NCBI GenBank assembly: GCA_029243395.1
Contig: JAQWSE010000002.1
Coordinates: 124,001 to 188,000, forward strand
Source: Paracoccaceae bacterium
Lineage (GTDB): Bacteria > Pseudomonadota > Alphaproteobacteria > Rhodobacterales > Rhodobacteraceae
Direction of reading: 5' to 3'
DNA length: 64,000 nucleotides
The position numbers and the translations under genes are program-made. This document shows positions 50,411 through 59,090 of this stretch, piece by piece (the stretch's first letter is position 1; each line of letters opens with the position of its first letter). The notes beneath the pieces are model-generated. The model saw only the letters and a program-made list of their open reading frames with translations, was not told the origin of the DNA and did no database searches.

Positions 50411-51781
50411 ATGGCACTGTGGCAAGATTACCTAACCAAGCATCGATTACGGTTTATCACTGAATTGTGCGATTTCGTTCGCATTCCTAGCGTATCAGCA
50501 GATCCTACCCATAAAGATGATGTAGTGGCTGCGGCTGACTGGGTTGCCTCAAGGTTAAAAGCGGCTGGAGCTGAAAATGTTTCAGTCATGCCAACAGGAG
50601 GGCATCCCTGTGTTTATGGCGATTGGCTACATGCTGGTGTTAGCCAACCTACAATTTTAATTTATGGGCATTTTGATGTGCAACCAGCCGTTCCTCTTGA
50701 GCTTTGGACAACGCCTCCATTTGATCCAGATATCCGTGATGAAAAAGTTTTTGGACGCGGGGCATCTGATGATAAAGGTGGCATGTTAATTCCTATTTTA
50801 TCTTTTGAAGCTATGATGAAAACGGATGGTAAACTGCCTGTGAATATAAAATTTATTTTTGAAGGCCAGGAAGAAATTGGCAGCCCTAATATGCCCGATT
50901 TCGTGGCAGAAAACAGGACTTTATTAGCAGCAGATATGATTTTCAGTTCTGATGGATTGCAGTGGACGGCAGACGAACCAAACATCGTGGTTGGTTTAAA
51001 AGGTTTGTCTAGTATGGAAATTAAGGTTACTGGTGCAAAGTCTGATCTTCATTCGGGACTTCATGGTGGCGCTGTGGCTAACCCGCTCTTAGCTTTGTCA
51101 CAGATACTAGCAGGCTTAAAGAACGCCGAGGGGGATATCCTTGTTGAGGGATTTTATAAGGGGGTTCAAGAGCTTACTGATGAAGACCGTGCAGAAATTG
51201 CTAGTGTTCCGTATAACGAGGCCAACTATATGGCCGAACTCGGTGTCGATGCGCTTCACGGAGAACCAGGGTATAGTACGAGAGAGCGCGCTTGGGCTCG
51301 ACCAACAATGGATGTTAATGGTATTTGGGGAGGGTATCAGGGTGAAGGCAGTAAGACTGTTTTACCAAATGAAGCACGCGCGAAAATCACTTGCCGTTTG
51401 GTTGATGGTCAGGAGCCGCAGGAAGTCTTTGAAGCCATTGTTTCTCACGCAAAAAAAATATGCCCGGCGGGGGTGAAATTTTCTGCTGAGCGTCTTGTTG
51501 GTTCAGGAACACCTTTCCGGGTGCCTCGAAATCACAATGCTTCAGAAATGGTTCGTCAGGTTTTAGAAGAAGTTTACGGGATGGCACCTTATGTCACTCG
51601 TTTGGGAGGAAGCATTCCAATTATTTCTACGTTTCTGCAGGAAATTGGTGTTCATACGACAATGTTTGGATTTTCAATCGGAGATGAAAACTTGCATGCA
51701 CCCAATGAATTTTTTCGGCTTAGAAATTTTGATCGTGGTCAAAAAGCCTATTGTCGACTTCTTGAGAAATTAGCAGTTTGA
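50411..51781 (+). CDS. M20 family metallodipeptidase
   Basis: This is a zinc peptidase of 456 residues resembling carnosinase-type/PepV dipeptidases. Metal ligands are H87 (YGHFDVQP), D120 (GRGASDDKGG), E154/E155 (EGQEEIGSPN) and the late histidine in NLHAPNE. The lid/dimerisation domain (KSDLHSGLHGGAVANPL) is present. The ATG overlaps no clear Shine-Dalgarno. It is divergent from the ankyrin/Sel1 gene. Its role is probably cytoplasmic hydrolysis of dipeptides or N-acylated amino acids. Confidence 0.9.
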   Translation: MALWQDYLTKHRLRFITELCDFVRIPSVSADPTHKDDVVAAADWVASRLKAAGAENVSVMPTGGHPCVYGDWLHAGVSQPTILIYGHFDVQPAVPLELWTTPPFDPDIRDEKVFGRGASDDKGGMLIPILSFEAMMKTDGKLPVNIKFIFEGQEEIGSPNMPDFVAENRTLLAADMIFSSDGLQWTADEPNIVVGLKGLSSMEIKVTGAKSDLHSGLHGGAVANPLLALSQILAGLKNAEGDILVEGFYKGVQELTDEDRAEIASVPYNEANYMAELGVDALHGEPGYSTRERAWARPTMDVNGIWGGYQGEGSKTVLPNEARAKITCRLVDGQEPQEVFEAIVSHAKKICPAGVKFSAERLVGSGTPFRVPRNHNASEMVRQVLEEVYGMAPYVTRLGGSIPIISTFLQEIGVHTTMFGFSIGDENLHAPNEFFRLRNFDRGQKAYCRLLEKLAV

Positions 51782-51787
51782 AAGCAA

Positions 51788-51807
51788 TTAAGGATTAGTT
51801 TCCTTAA
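51788..51807. terminator. stem-loop between convergent M20 and racemase-family genes
   Basis: TTAAGGA pairs perfectly with TCCTTAA around a 6-nt loop. It begins 7 bp after the dipeptidase stop and lies before the convergent gene's end at 51885. There is no strong T tract, so termination in either direction is only likely by position. Confidence 0.35.
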
Positions 51808-51884
51808 CTGGTTATGTTTCTGGAGATACTTGAAATCGCTGGGTAAGAACTAAGTTGGATCTGTCTTAGGAGTTAATCGTACAC

Positions 51885-53026
51885 TTAAAGCACTATTTCT
51901 CTTACTGGGTCGAAATGATCAAGGTCTCGAGGTTTGTAGATGTATTGGTCGAAAACCTTCTTGTTAAGCTCGACTCCAAGTCCTGGCTTGGTAGGCAATG
52001 AAAAAGCGCCGTTCTTCATCTCCAATGGCTCGATCAGCACGTCCTCTCTCTCTGGCACTGGGATATATTCAAGAATTCTAAAGTTGGGCATGCAGGCGAA
52101 GCATGAATAGAAGCAGCGGTGCATACGGGACCATTGCAGTTGTGCGGGACAACCGGGCAATAGTATGCTTCTGCCATTGCTGCAATTTTACGAAGCTCAT
52201 TCATACCACCGGTATAAATCGCATCTGGTTGTATATAATCGCAGCAATATTTTTCTAAAAGTTCCCTGAACTGGTGGCGGGCAACATAGCGCTCCCCAGC
52301 AGCTATTGGTGTCCGCGTACTATGCTTAAGTTCTACATATGCATTTAAGTTTTCTGGTGGAAGAGGCTCCTCCATGAAGTAAAGATCGAATTCTTCAAAT
52401 CTTTGGGCTAGTCGACGGGCCTGTGGCAGATCAAATCGACCGTGTGCATCTACCATGAGGTGAACGTCGGGACCGACAGCTTCACGTACTTGACGCACGC
52501 ACTCTATAGCAATATTTTCTTGCTGGGGAGACATGGAGTGGGCAGTATAGCCAAAAGGACTCCATTTTAGCGCGCTGAATCCATTCTCAACAGCGCGTGC
52601 AGCACTTTCTGCGTATTCACCTACGCTCGTACTACCCATGCGGGTTTTCATAAACCAATAGTTGCCGTAGCAGGGTACGGTTTCTCGATAGGGTCCGCCA
52701 AAAAGCTCATAGCATGGAATCCCAAGGGCCTTACCCTTGATATCCCAGCAGGCGATTTCAATAGCGCTTAGGGCAACATTAACCAGTAGGTCCGATCGTA
52801 GAAATTGACCTCGATAGCGGTCTTCCCACAGGTATTCAATTGCCCTCGGATCTTTACCGATTACTGTGCGCTTATAATCCTCAATTAGCGCAACCATGGT
52901 GCGTTCAAAGGGTTCGATGGTTGCTTCCCCGACGCCAGTCACGCCCTCATCGGTTTCAACTTCAATGAAAACCCAGTTCCGCCGGTGGGCTTCAACTAGA
53001 TAACTTTTGATATCTGTAATTCTCAT
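51885..53026 (-). pseudogene. mandelate racemase/muconate lactonizing enzyme-family dehydratase, frameshifted near its C-terminus
   Basis: The intact part has enolase-superfamily catalytic residues: K154 (ALKWSP), metal ligands D193, E219 and E245, with H295 (VVPHNCNG) as the general base, the pattern of RspA or galactonate/mannonate-dehydratase relatives. The main frame runs from 53026 but ends in nonsense after IHAS, with a stop at 52034. The expected C-terminus (ACMPNFRILEYIPVPERED...) continues in a second frame to 51885. The switch is near 52099-52100, where an A pair on the + strand (a T run in the gene) is probably one base short. Repaired, the protein would be about 380 residues, normal for the family. 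The ATGA overlap with the next gene shows they form an operon. Confidence 0.85.
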
Positions 53027-54072
53027 GTTTGCCTACCTAGTTTAAGTTCTTCGGATAGTTCTATAATCTGTTTCCATGTTTCCTCTGGAACGGCAATAAT
53101 ACCGTTACTCTGTTGGCGCTGCTTTCGCTCCCTTTCCCCGGGAATTTCAACTCTCTTGAAACCGGGTGCCGGTGGGCAATTGCGGAGGTCGGCTAAAACT
53201 TCTTCAGCGGCAGCTTTTAATGCCTTCGGTTGTCGGAAGCGCTTAGTATCGATCGTGATTAGAAACCAGTTACATTCTGGTGAAGATGGGCCAAGCATGG
53301 CTTCAGCGATCAGTTCGGCCATAAGTGCTAGCGCGAAGCCTTTGTGCTCACCCATGGGTAGTATTGCTCCGCCATTAAAGTAATCTTCCGGGTTACGTGT
53401 AGGGTTTCCTTCTCTGTCGATGACACAGTTCTTTGGGAGTAGTGCACCTGCAGACTGCGCTGCATAGATCCAGCCACCAGCAATTTTGCCAGTGGCAAAG
53501 TCCATAACAACGGGCCCTAGGTTTCCCCCTGGAATTCCGATGCACCAGGGATTAGTAGGTAACATACCACGTGCTCCTCCATGGGGAACTACCTGGCTAT
53601 GGACTCGGTGGTTCCCTCCACCTGTGCAAATGGTTAAAAAGCCCTCTGCAGCGGCATCGTCTGCAAAGGCACCATGACGACCCGTGTGCCCAGTATTAAG
53701 GATAGATACTGCCGCTAGGCCAGTTTTTTTCGCTAATTCCATAGAAGTCTTATATGCAAGGGTCATGGCTGGAATACCATTCCCCATTTGCCCATCTATC
53801 ACTGTAGTGCCGGTTTTAGTTGTCCGTACTTTGGGTTGTACATCTACTTGCATAGTTCCTTCACGCATTCGCTCAGCGTATTGCATTACTCGCATTACGC
53901 CATGGCTTTCAATTCCACAAAGGTTGGCATCAATTAGATGGTTAGCAATCATCCTACTGGTATTGGTGGGGCAACCTAAACGGTCAAAAATATCTTTGAT
54001 GATTTTGAACACCTGATCGACTACAACTTCTATTCGGCCGCCTTGTAGTTCCAACTTAGTTGAGACATTCAT
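53023..54072 (-). CDS. LDH2/malate dehydrogenase-family NAD(P)-dependent oxidoreductase
   Basis: The protein has 349 residues from the ATG at 54072, which has AAAGGA nine bases upstream. A longer frame reaches 54270, but its extra 66 residues do not look like this family. Members of the LDH2/malate dehydrogenase-like family, unrelated to classical malate dehydrogenase, oxidise 2-hydroxyacids such as malate, sulfolactate or ureidoglycolate. Markers are GIESHGVMR, NTGHTGRHGAF and the C-terminal EHKGFALALMAELIAEA. It is co-transcribed with the racemase-family gene (4-bp overlap), suggesting hydroxy-acid catabolism. Confidence 0.85.
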   Translation of the reverse strand: MNVSTKLELQGGRIEVVVDQVFKIIKDIFDRLGCPTNTSRMIANHLIDANLCGIESHGVMRVMQYAERMREGTMQVDVQPKVRTTKTGTTVIDGQMGNGIPAMTLAYKTSMELAKKTGLAAVSILNTGHTGRHGAFADDAAAEGFLTICTGGGNHRVHSQVVPHGGARGMLPTNPWCIGIPGGNLGPVVMDFATGKIAGGWIYAAQSAGALLPKNCVIDREGNPTRNPEDYFNGGAILPMGEHKGFALALMAELIAEAMLGPSSPECNWFLITIDTKRFRQPKALKAAAEEVLADLRNCPPAPGFKRVEIPGERERKQRQQSNGIIAVPEETWKQIIELSEELKLGRQT

Positions 54073-54327
54073 AGGTCTGTATCCTTTTTGGAGCACCAGG
54101 GATGGATTGTGTTCCCTTACCCTGAGCAGAATAACGTCTAACATCCTAATTTCATTGGATACAGCATAACCCAGTTCACTACAATAAGGAGTATTTTGGT
54201 AAGTAATGGTCGTGGCACTCGACTGGGGGTATGTAGTTTTAATGTACCTAGGCCTAATTAATTCATGCACATCTAAAATTCATTTCAATCAATAAGCCGA
54301 ATTTCAAAGGTCATACTTTAATAAATG

Positions 54328-54966
54328 TTAGAGTAATTTATAAGGATTCTTTATTTTTTGCATAGTAGGCTTGTCTGCTTTGACAACAGAAAAATCCGGT
54401 ATTACCCCGCTTACCACAGCTCCTGCCCCAATCAGGCAATTGTTTCCGATTCTTGTATAAGGAGCAACGGTACATCCAAAACCTAAAAAACATTTTTCTT
54501 CAATTTTCACGTAACTTCCTAATTTTGCGCCTGGAGCTATATAGGTAAGATCTCCGATCTTAGTATCATGCCCAATCAAAGCGCCTGGTCGTATTTGAAC
54601 GAATTGACCTATAGAGCAAGAAAAATCGATATAAGTATTTTGAAAAATCTGGGTTCCTTGCCCATTTTTTAAGTGGTCAGGACGTTCAGAAAAATCAAAA
54701 CCCGGTAAATTCAGGCCCAAGGACAATAGCCTTACAGCAATACGCTCTAAAAAATCAGGCCCTTTATTATTTTCAAAAGTGAAGCCTAGGAATACAGATG
54801 AGTTCTTTTTGGAAATTTTTTCTAGTGTGATTTGTGGACGACTTAAAACATCATCCAATATATATTCATGGTCGACAATAAATGCTTCAATATTTTGTTG
54901 GCCATAAAACTTAATAGAAGTTCGCACTAATTCAGCGTAACGCCCGTTCCCAAAGATATAGTTCAT
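54328..54966 (-). CDS. NeuD-like sugar O-acyltransferase (left-handed beta-helix)
   Basis: The protein has 212 residues from the ATG at 54966; an in-frame start at 55050 would add 28 mostly hydrophobic residues that are not expected. The N-terminus (MNYIFGNGRYAELVRTS) is the nucleotide-fold start typical of NeuD. The C-terminal half has hexapeptide repeats (IGQFVQIRPGALIGHDTKIGD, and IGNNCLIGAGAVV). Such enzymes acetylate sugars of surface glycans. It is divergent from the WbqC-like gene across a 429-bp gap. Confidence 0.8.
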   Translation of the reverse strand: MNYIFGNGRYAELVRTSIKFYGQQNIEAFIVDHEYILDDVLSRPQITLEKISKKNSSVFLGFTFENNKGPDFLERIAVRLLSLGLNLPGFDFSERPDHLKNGQGTQIFQNTYIDFSCSIGQFVQIRPGALIGHDTKIGDLTYIAPGAKLGSYVKIEEKCFLGFGCTVAPYTRIGNNCLIGAGAVVSGVIPDFSVVKADKPTMQKIKNPYKLL

Positions 54967-55395
54967 TCTCAGAGGTATACTATCACAGGTTTTAATTCTC
55001 CACTTATAAATTGTTAAGAAAAAAAAGCATATCGTGGCGACCATAAGCATTTATGATCAAAGATTTATAATAAGAACTTAAGTATACAGTATATCGATTA
55101 AATTCATACACAATATGATGCATTAGATAGCGTATTGAAATATATGAACATTGAACACTCATTCTACATTCAAATTGTACTTTTTGAAGGTTTCTCCATT
55201 TTAACCCTTAACTAAAACACATTTAAAAAAATGATAGTAATTAGTTTTTGGTCTAAAGTTTTCTATGCAATCATTTCAAAATGTATTATTCAATTAATCT
55301 ACTAGGCGGAGGCCTCTGTTGTTGGAAATACATAGTACAACAAGCGCGGCGCTGCATGTTTCTGAAGGGCAATTTTTATACTTTGGAGGGCGTTA
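54967..55395. other. 429-bp divergent intergenic region upstream of the WbqC-like gene
   Basis: The right part (55304-55395) is GC-richer than the rest and holds an 8-bp palindrome GAGGCCTC (55310-55317) and a stem of TTGTTG with CAACAA (55319-55343, loop of 13), then GCGCGGCGC. This sits about 50-90 bp before the GTG start at 55396, so it may be a leader or promoter segment. The rest is AT-rich with nothing recognised. Confidence 0.3.
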
Positions 55396-56094
55396 GTGAA
55401 ACTTGGTATAATGCAACCATATTTTCTTCCTTATTTTGGTTATTTCCAACTAATTTCTGAAACGAACCATTTTTTATTACATGACGACTTGCAATATACA
55501 AAAAAGGGTTGGATAAACCGCAATCGCTTCCTTCTTAATAACCATAGTAATATTTTTACCGTCGCTACGGAGAAAAATGCGCATACATATCTTGTTGGTG
55601 AAAAAAAAGTGAGTGAGCAGTTTTGTAGGATAGCACTCTTGAGGAAATTTTTTTCCGCTTACAAAAAAGCACCTTATTTTAAAAAGCATTTTCCAATTAT
55701 TGAAGAAATAGTACTGTTTGAAAATAATTTTCTTTTTCAGTACATAGAACACTCGATTTTCAAAATCTGTAAGCTTCTGGAAATAAACACAAATATTTTA
55801 AGATCCTCCTCCTTACACTTGGGTAGTCACCTGAAGGGAGAGGATCGTGTAATTACTATATGTCAGAAAAAGGGCGCTACAGAATACATTAATTCTGCAA
55901 ATGGTAAAAATTTATATTCTAAAGAAAGGTTTAGGTTTCATGGTATTCATCTGAGTTTCATTAATCCAGAACGACTTGAATATGTTCAATACGAAAATCA
56001 CTTCGTACCAAACCTTTCTATCATCGATCCTTTAATGTTTAATGATACATCAAAATTAATAAGGTTCTGCAAAACAGGGTATATTTTAGAATGA
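55396..56094 (+). CDS. WbqC-like family protein
   Basis: The protein has 232 residues, with a GTG start behind GGAGGG. The opening MQPYFLPYFGYFQLI and the following NRNRF are diagnostic of the WbqC family, found in O-antigen and exopolysaccharide loci; its exact activity is not settled. It lies next to a radical SAM gene, the NeuD-like gene and two methyltransferases, which together read as a glycan-modification set. Confidence 0.85.
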   Translation: MKLGIMQPYFLPYFGYFQLISETNHFLLHDDLQYTKKGWINRNRFLLNNHSNIFTVATEKNAHTYLVGEKKVSEQFCRIALLRKFFSAYKKAPYFKKHFPIIEEIVLFENNFLFQYIEHSIFKICKLLEINTNILRSSSLHLGSHLKGEDRVITICQKKGATEYINSANGKNLYSKERFRFHGIHLSFINPERLEYVQYENHFVPNLSIIDPLMFNDTSKLIRFCKTGYILE

Positions 56095-56221
56095 TTCCAA
56101 AGCATTATTTCTTGTAGGTGACAGCCAAAAATGCAAAAGGAATTGGCCTAAACGCTTTCTGTGGTATTATTATTGCAAATCCTTAGTGAGAGAGTGCTCG
56201 CTGAGTCTAAGGAGAATATTT

Positions 56222-57238
56222 ATGGCTGTTTTTAAATCTCGTAAAAAGGAAGAAAATTATGTTCCACTGCATGAACAACTTCCATTGAGTGCGCCTTTCT
56301 CAATACTTATTGATTCTAGCAGCATTTGTAACTTTAAATGCTTTTACTGCCCTATGAGTTCAGATAAAAACAAGCATATTACCAAACGTGTACAGGGTCA
56401 TATTAATCAAGCGCTATTTCAAAAAATTGTTGACGATATAGGCGAGTTTAAAACGCCAATTAAAATGCTGGAATTAGGCATGCATGGTGAGCCATTTGCT
56501 AATCCAAAATTAGCGAAAAATGTAGCTTATGCGAAGCAAAGCGGGTTTTTTGAAAGAATTGGGGTCGTAACAAATGGATCTTTGCTTTCACCAAAGCGCG
56601 CGATACCAGTTGTTGAAGCTGGTATTGACCAAATTGATATTTCTCTTAACGGTACTTCAGATGAGCATTTCCGTGAAATTACACAAACTAAAGTTAAATT
56701 TGAGAATTTTGTCAAAAATCTAGAGTATCTGTACAACAATAAGAAAAATACAAAAATCACTATAAAAATGATGGCTGAGAGCTTGAATGCTGATCAAAAA
56801 GAAGCTTTCTTCAATACATTTGAACCGATAACTGACCAAATTTTTCTCGAACATCTAGTCCCTTACTGGAATGACGCTATTGATTATGTTGGGCCAGAGC
56901 CTGATAGAACAATGTTAGACGAAGAAGTGCATGCAAACGCTGAGGTTTGCCCTTTTCCCTTCTACAAGATGAGAATAACTTCAGATGGTAAAGCATTATT
57001 GTGCTCCGCCGATTGGGATCATTTGAGACCAATCGGTGATTTGAATAAACAGTCTATAAAAGAAATTTGGGATTCTGATCTTTTAAAAGAAATTCAACTT
57101 AAATTTTTAAATAATAGACGCGATGAATTAGATGGTTGTAAGGATTGTCAAAACTTTCGATTCACACAGCTCGTGTATTTAGATCCTCATAGGGAATTTA
57201 TTTTAGAGAATTTCAAAACTAAGAGAGCCTGTCATTAA
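56222..57238 (+). CDS. radical SAM protein with SPASM-type C-terminal cluster
   Basis: The protein has 338 residues. The ATG at 56222 is chosen because AAGGAG lies 7 bases upstream; a longer frame from a GTG is rejected. The radical SAM motif is C36-x3-C40-x2-C43 (CNFKCFYC), followed by an auxiliary cluster region with cysteines in CPFPFYKM, LLCSADW and CKDCQNF. The product and substrate are unknown. SPASM enzymes modify peptides or sugars, and the context favours a sugar or a glycan-linked substrate. Confidence 0.85.
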   Translation: MAVFKSRKKEENYVPLHEQLPLSAPFSILIDSSSICNFKCFYCPMSSDKNKHITKRVQGHINQALFQKIVDDIGEFKTPIKMLELGMHGEPFANPKLAKNVAYAKQSGFFERIGVVTNGSLLSPKRAIPVVEAGIDQIDISLNGTSDEHFREITQTKVKFENFVKNLEYLYNNKKNTKITIKMMAESLNADQKEAFFNTFEPITDQIFLEHLVPYWNDAIDYVGPEPDRTMLDEEVHANAEVCPFPFYKMRITSDGKALLCSADWDHLRPIGDLNKQSIKEIWDSDLLKEIQLKFLNNRRDELDGCKDCQNFRFTQLVYLDPHREFILENFKTKRACH

Positions 57239-57296
57239 AGTATTTTAAATTGTTTTTTATTTCGGCATAACCAAACCATCCTTAGCCAGTAGGTTT

Positions 57297-57992
57297 TCAA
57301 TACATCTTGGTCATTATACAGTCAAATCTGTAATGTGCAGTGTAAAGTAACTTTGGTTGACTAATAAATTTACAATTCCATCCAAACTGAACAGACATAT
57401 CTAACAATTCATTTTGTGACCACCATTTGCCAATATGCGGTTGTTGACTTTTTTCGCATTCTAAAAAGTAATTATACTTCTCGCGAGTGTTATAGAAATT
57501 TAAAAGTCGTTTTTTTTCTGGTATTCCTCCCATAAAAATTCTTGCTCCAGTGCTTGCGCTGGAAGAAATGCTTAGAAAAAGGTTGTGTAATTCATCCACA
57601 GTCAAATGTTGAATTACTTCATAAAGTAAATAAATATCCTTACTTTTGAAGCATTCTGAAGGTATTTTGCACAAGTCTACCACATTATATTGAATATTTG
57701 ATTGTCGTTTGGCGCTATTGGCTTTTTTTATGAGTGATGGACTGAAGTCATATCCATCAATTGAATGGACCATTGGTGATAAAGCCTCGCATATTAATCC
57801 ATTTCCACAACCAAGGTCGACGACACGATGCGTTTTTTCAAATTTCAGCGAGTTTTTTAAATGCACAACAATGAGATCAATTTGGGCCCAAGATACCTCT
57901 TTTCCATCAATAGTTTTACCAACTTGCTTTAGGCGAGAATTATTATGATCTTGGCAGAGGTCTTCAAAATATGTACGCCAATCGAATCTCAT
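57297..57992 (-). CDS. class I SAM-dependent methyltransferase
   Basis: The protein has 231 residues from the ATG at 57992 (MRFDWRTYFEDL); a longer frame to 58196 overlaps the upstream gene and is rejected. Motif I is VVDLGCGNGLICEAL, and the block LKQVGKTIDG near residue 20 belongs to a group common in surface-sugar loci. The substrate is unknown. It is 82 bp downstream of another methyltransferase-like gene and convergent with the radical SAM gene. Confidence 0.75.
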   Translation of the reverse strand: MRFDWRTYFEDLCQDHNNSRLKQVGKTIDGKEVSWAQIDLIVVHLKNSLKFEKTHRVVDLGCGNGLICEALSPMVHSIDGYDFSPSLIKKANSAKRQSNIQYNVVDLCKIPSECFKSKDIYLLYEVIQHLTVDELHNLFLSISSSASTGARIFMGGIPEKKRLLNFYNTREKYNYFLECEKSQQPHIGKWWSQNELLDMSVQFGWNCKFISQPKLLYTAHYRFDCIMTKMY

Positions 57993-58074
57993 CAACTTTA
58001 CTTTAGGATATTTTGCTTGAAGGTCAGAAATTAATCTTTCAAATTTTAAAATAGTTGCTTTGAGGCAGATGGAT

Positions 58075-58800
58075 TTACTTAATTGTATACGCGGTCGGTG
58101 TCCAGGAGTTTTGTATTGCTCTGATTTCAATATCAGGCATAAATTCATGTATCGCAAGCGTTTCACCTGGTGCGTGCTCGTGGGAATATTGATCAAAAAT
58201 CATAATTCCGCCTTTATTTAATTTCTTCCAAAAATACGGGAGACAAGACTTAACAACATCATATTTTCCGCAGTCCATATTGATCAATTTAAAACGAATG
58301 TGAGGGTTGTTTTCGAAAAAATTACCGACGTCCGACCGAAGATCAATATCATGTATCTTTAAAATATTATCTAGTTGTTGTCCTTGAGATAATCTAATTA
58401 AATCATCATGGTTCGATTTATATCCACCAGTTTCTGTCAAGGCGGAGTCATATTCTTCGACTATTTGGCCTTTAAACCAGTCGAAACCATGGCATAGCGT
58501 GAGGGACTCAGATTCAAAAATTTTAATTAACTTAGCAAATAAGAATGCGGAACCACCCTTATACACTCCAACATCCGCAATGTGCCCACCTATTTTAAGA
58601 GACTGCTTATATAGTTCAGAAAGTGTTAATATTCGGTTAAGAGACATATGGCCAATATAGGAAGTCGAATGAAATATTAAGTCCTCTACGGTGGGATTAG
58701 ATTTTTTTAAAGACTCTATGTATTCATAAAAAGCATCTCTTCTATGCTGGAATTTATTGCTTTCTAGTATCCCAAATTTATGACCTTGGCTTTCTGGCAT
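58075..58800 (-). CDS. TylF/MycF-family sugar O-methyltransferase
   Basis: The protein has 241 residues. The block ADVGVYKGGSAFLFAKL (SAM-binding loop) and the metal/SAM region DQYSHEHAPGETLAIHEF are typical of the TylF/MycF group, which methylates hydroxyls of sugars in antibiotics and surface glycans. It starts at 58800 and lies 37 bp from the tRNA-Arg. It shares strand and probably transcript with the following methyltransferase. Confidence 0.75.
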   Translation of the reverse strand: MPESQGHKFGILESNKFQHRRDAFYEYIESLKKSNPTVEDLIFHSTSYIGHMSLNRILTLSELYKQSLKIGGHIADVGVYKGGSAFLFAKLIKIFESESLTLCHGFDWFKGQIVEEYDSALTETGGYKSNHDDLIRLSQGQQLDNILKIHDIDLRSDVGNFFENNPHIRFKLINMDCGKYDVVKSCLPYFWKKLNKGGIMIFDQYSHEHAPGETLAIHEFMPDIEIRAIQNSWTPTAYTIK

Positions 58801-58837
58801 TAGCTTCTCCTATAGACTGGCTTAGTCTGAATGATTA

Positions 58838-58914
58838 TGGCGCACCGAGGAGGATTCGAACCCCCGACCCCCTGATTCGTAGTCAGGTACTCTATCCAGC
58901 TGAGCTATCGGTGC
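58838..58914 (-). tRNA. tRNA-Arg (anticodon ACG)
   Basis: This is a 77-base cloverleaf on the minus strand with encoded CCA. The acceptor GCACCGA pairs with TCGGTGC, and the anticodon stem CCTGA/TCAGG encloses CTACGAA (anticodon ACG, where the first base would be inosine). It is nearly identical to the tRNA-Arg(TCG) at 37493 but in opposite orientation, and marks the right edge of the accessory region. Confidence 0.96.
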
Positions 58915-59090
58915 TTAGAAGTTTGTATAATATAAGGTTTAATCCTGATGCAACATCAAAAAAACAAATGCTTCCCATTGGAAATTGGTTTTTTGCGTTC
59001 TAGTTATTGAAGATAATCCGTTTTATTCTGTCCATAATAGCTGCACTGCCTTACTTTATTATTATACTGTTTGGTAAGACTTAATCTTAC

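Noticed and set aside
54073-54270. N-terminal extension of the LDH2-family protein by 66 residues
   Set aside because: No family similarity; the ATG at 54072 has a ribosome site (AAAGGA), and the resulting length is normal.
56222-57238. Radical SAM protein as the sulfatase-maturing enzyme (anSME) for the sulfatase at 59-60.6 kb
   Set aside because: It is not adjacent to the sulfatase, lies in a glycan-type cluster, and shows no specific anSME feature that I can identify.
57993-58196. N-terminal extension of the class I methyltransferase
   Set aside because: It would overlap the TylF-like gene by 122 bp, and the internal ATG gives the family's usual start.
37493-58914. Complete integrative element between the two tRNA genes
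   Set aside because: No integrase, excisionase, relaxase or direct repeat of the tRNA ends was seen; only a hotspot can be suggested.
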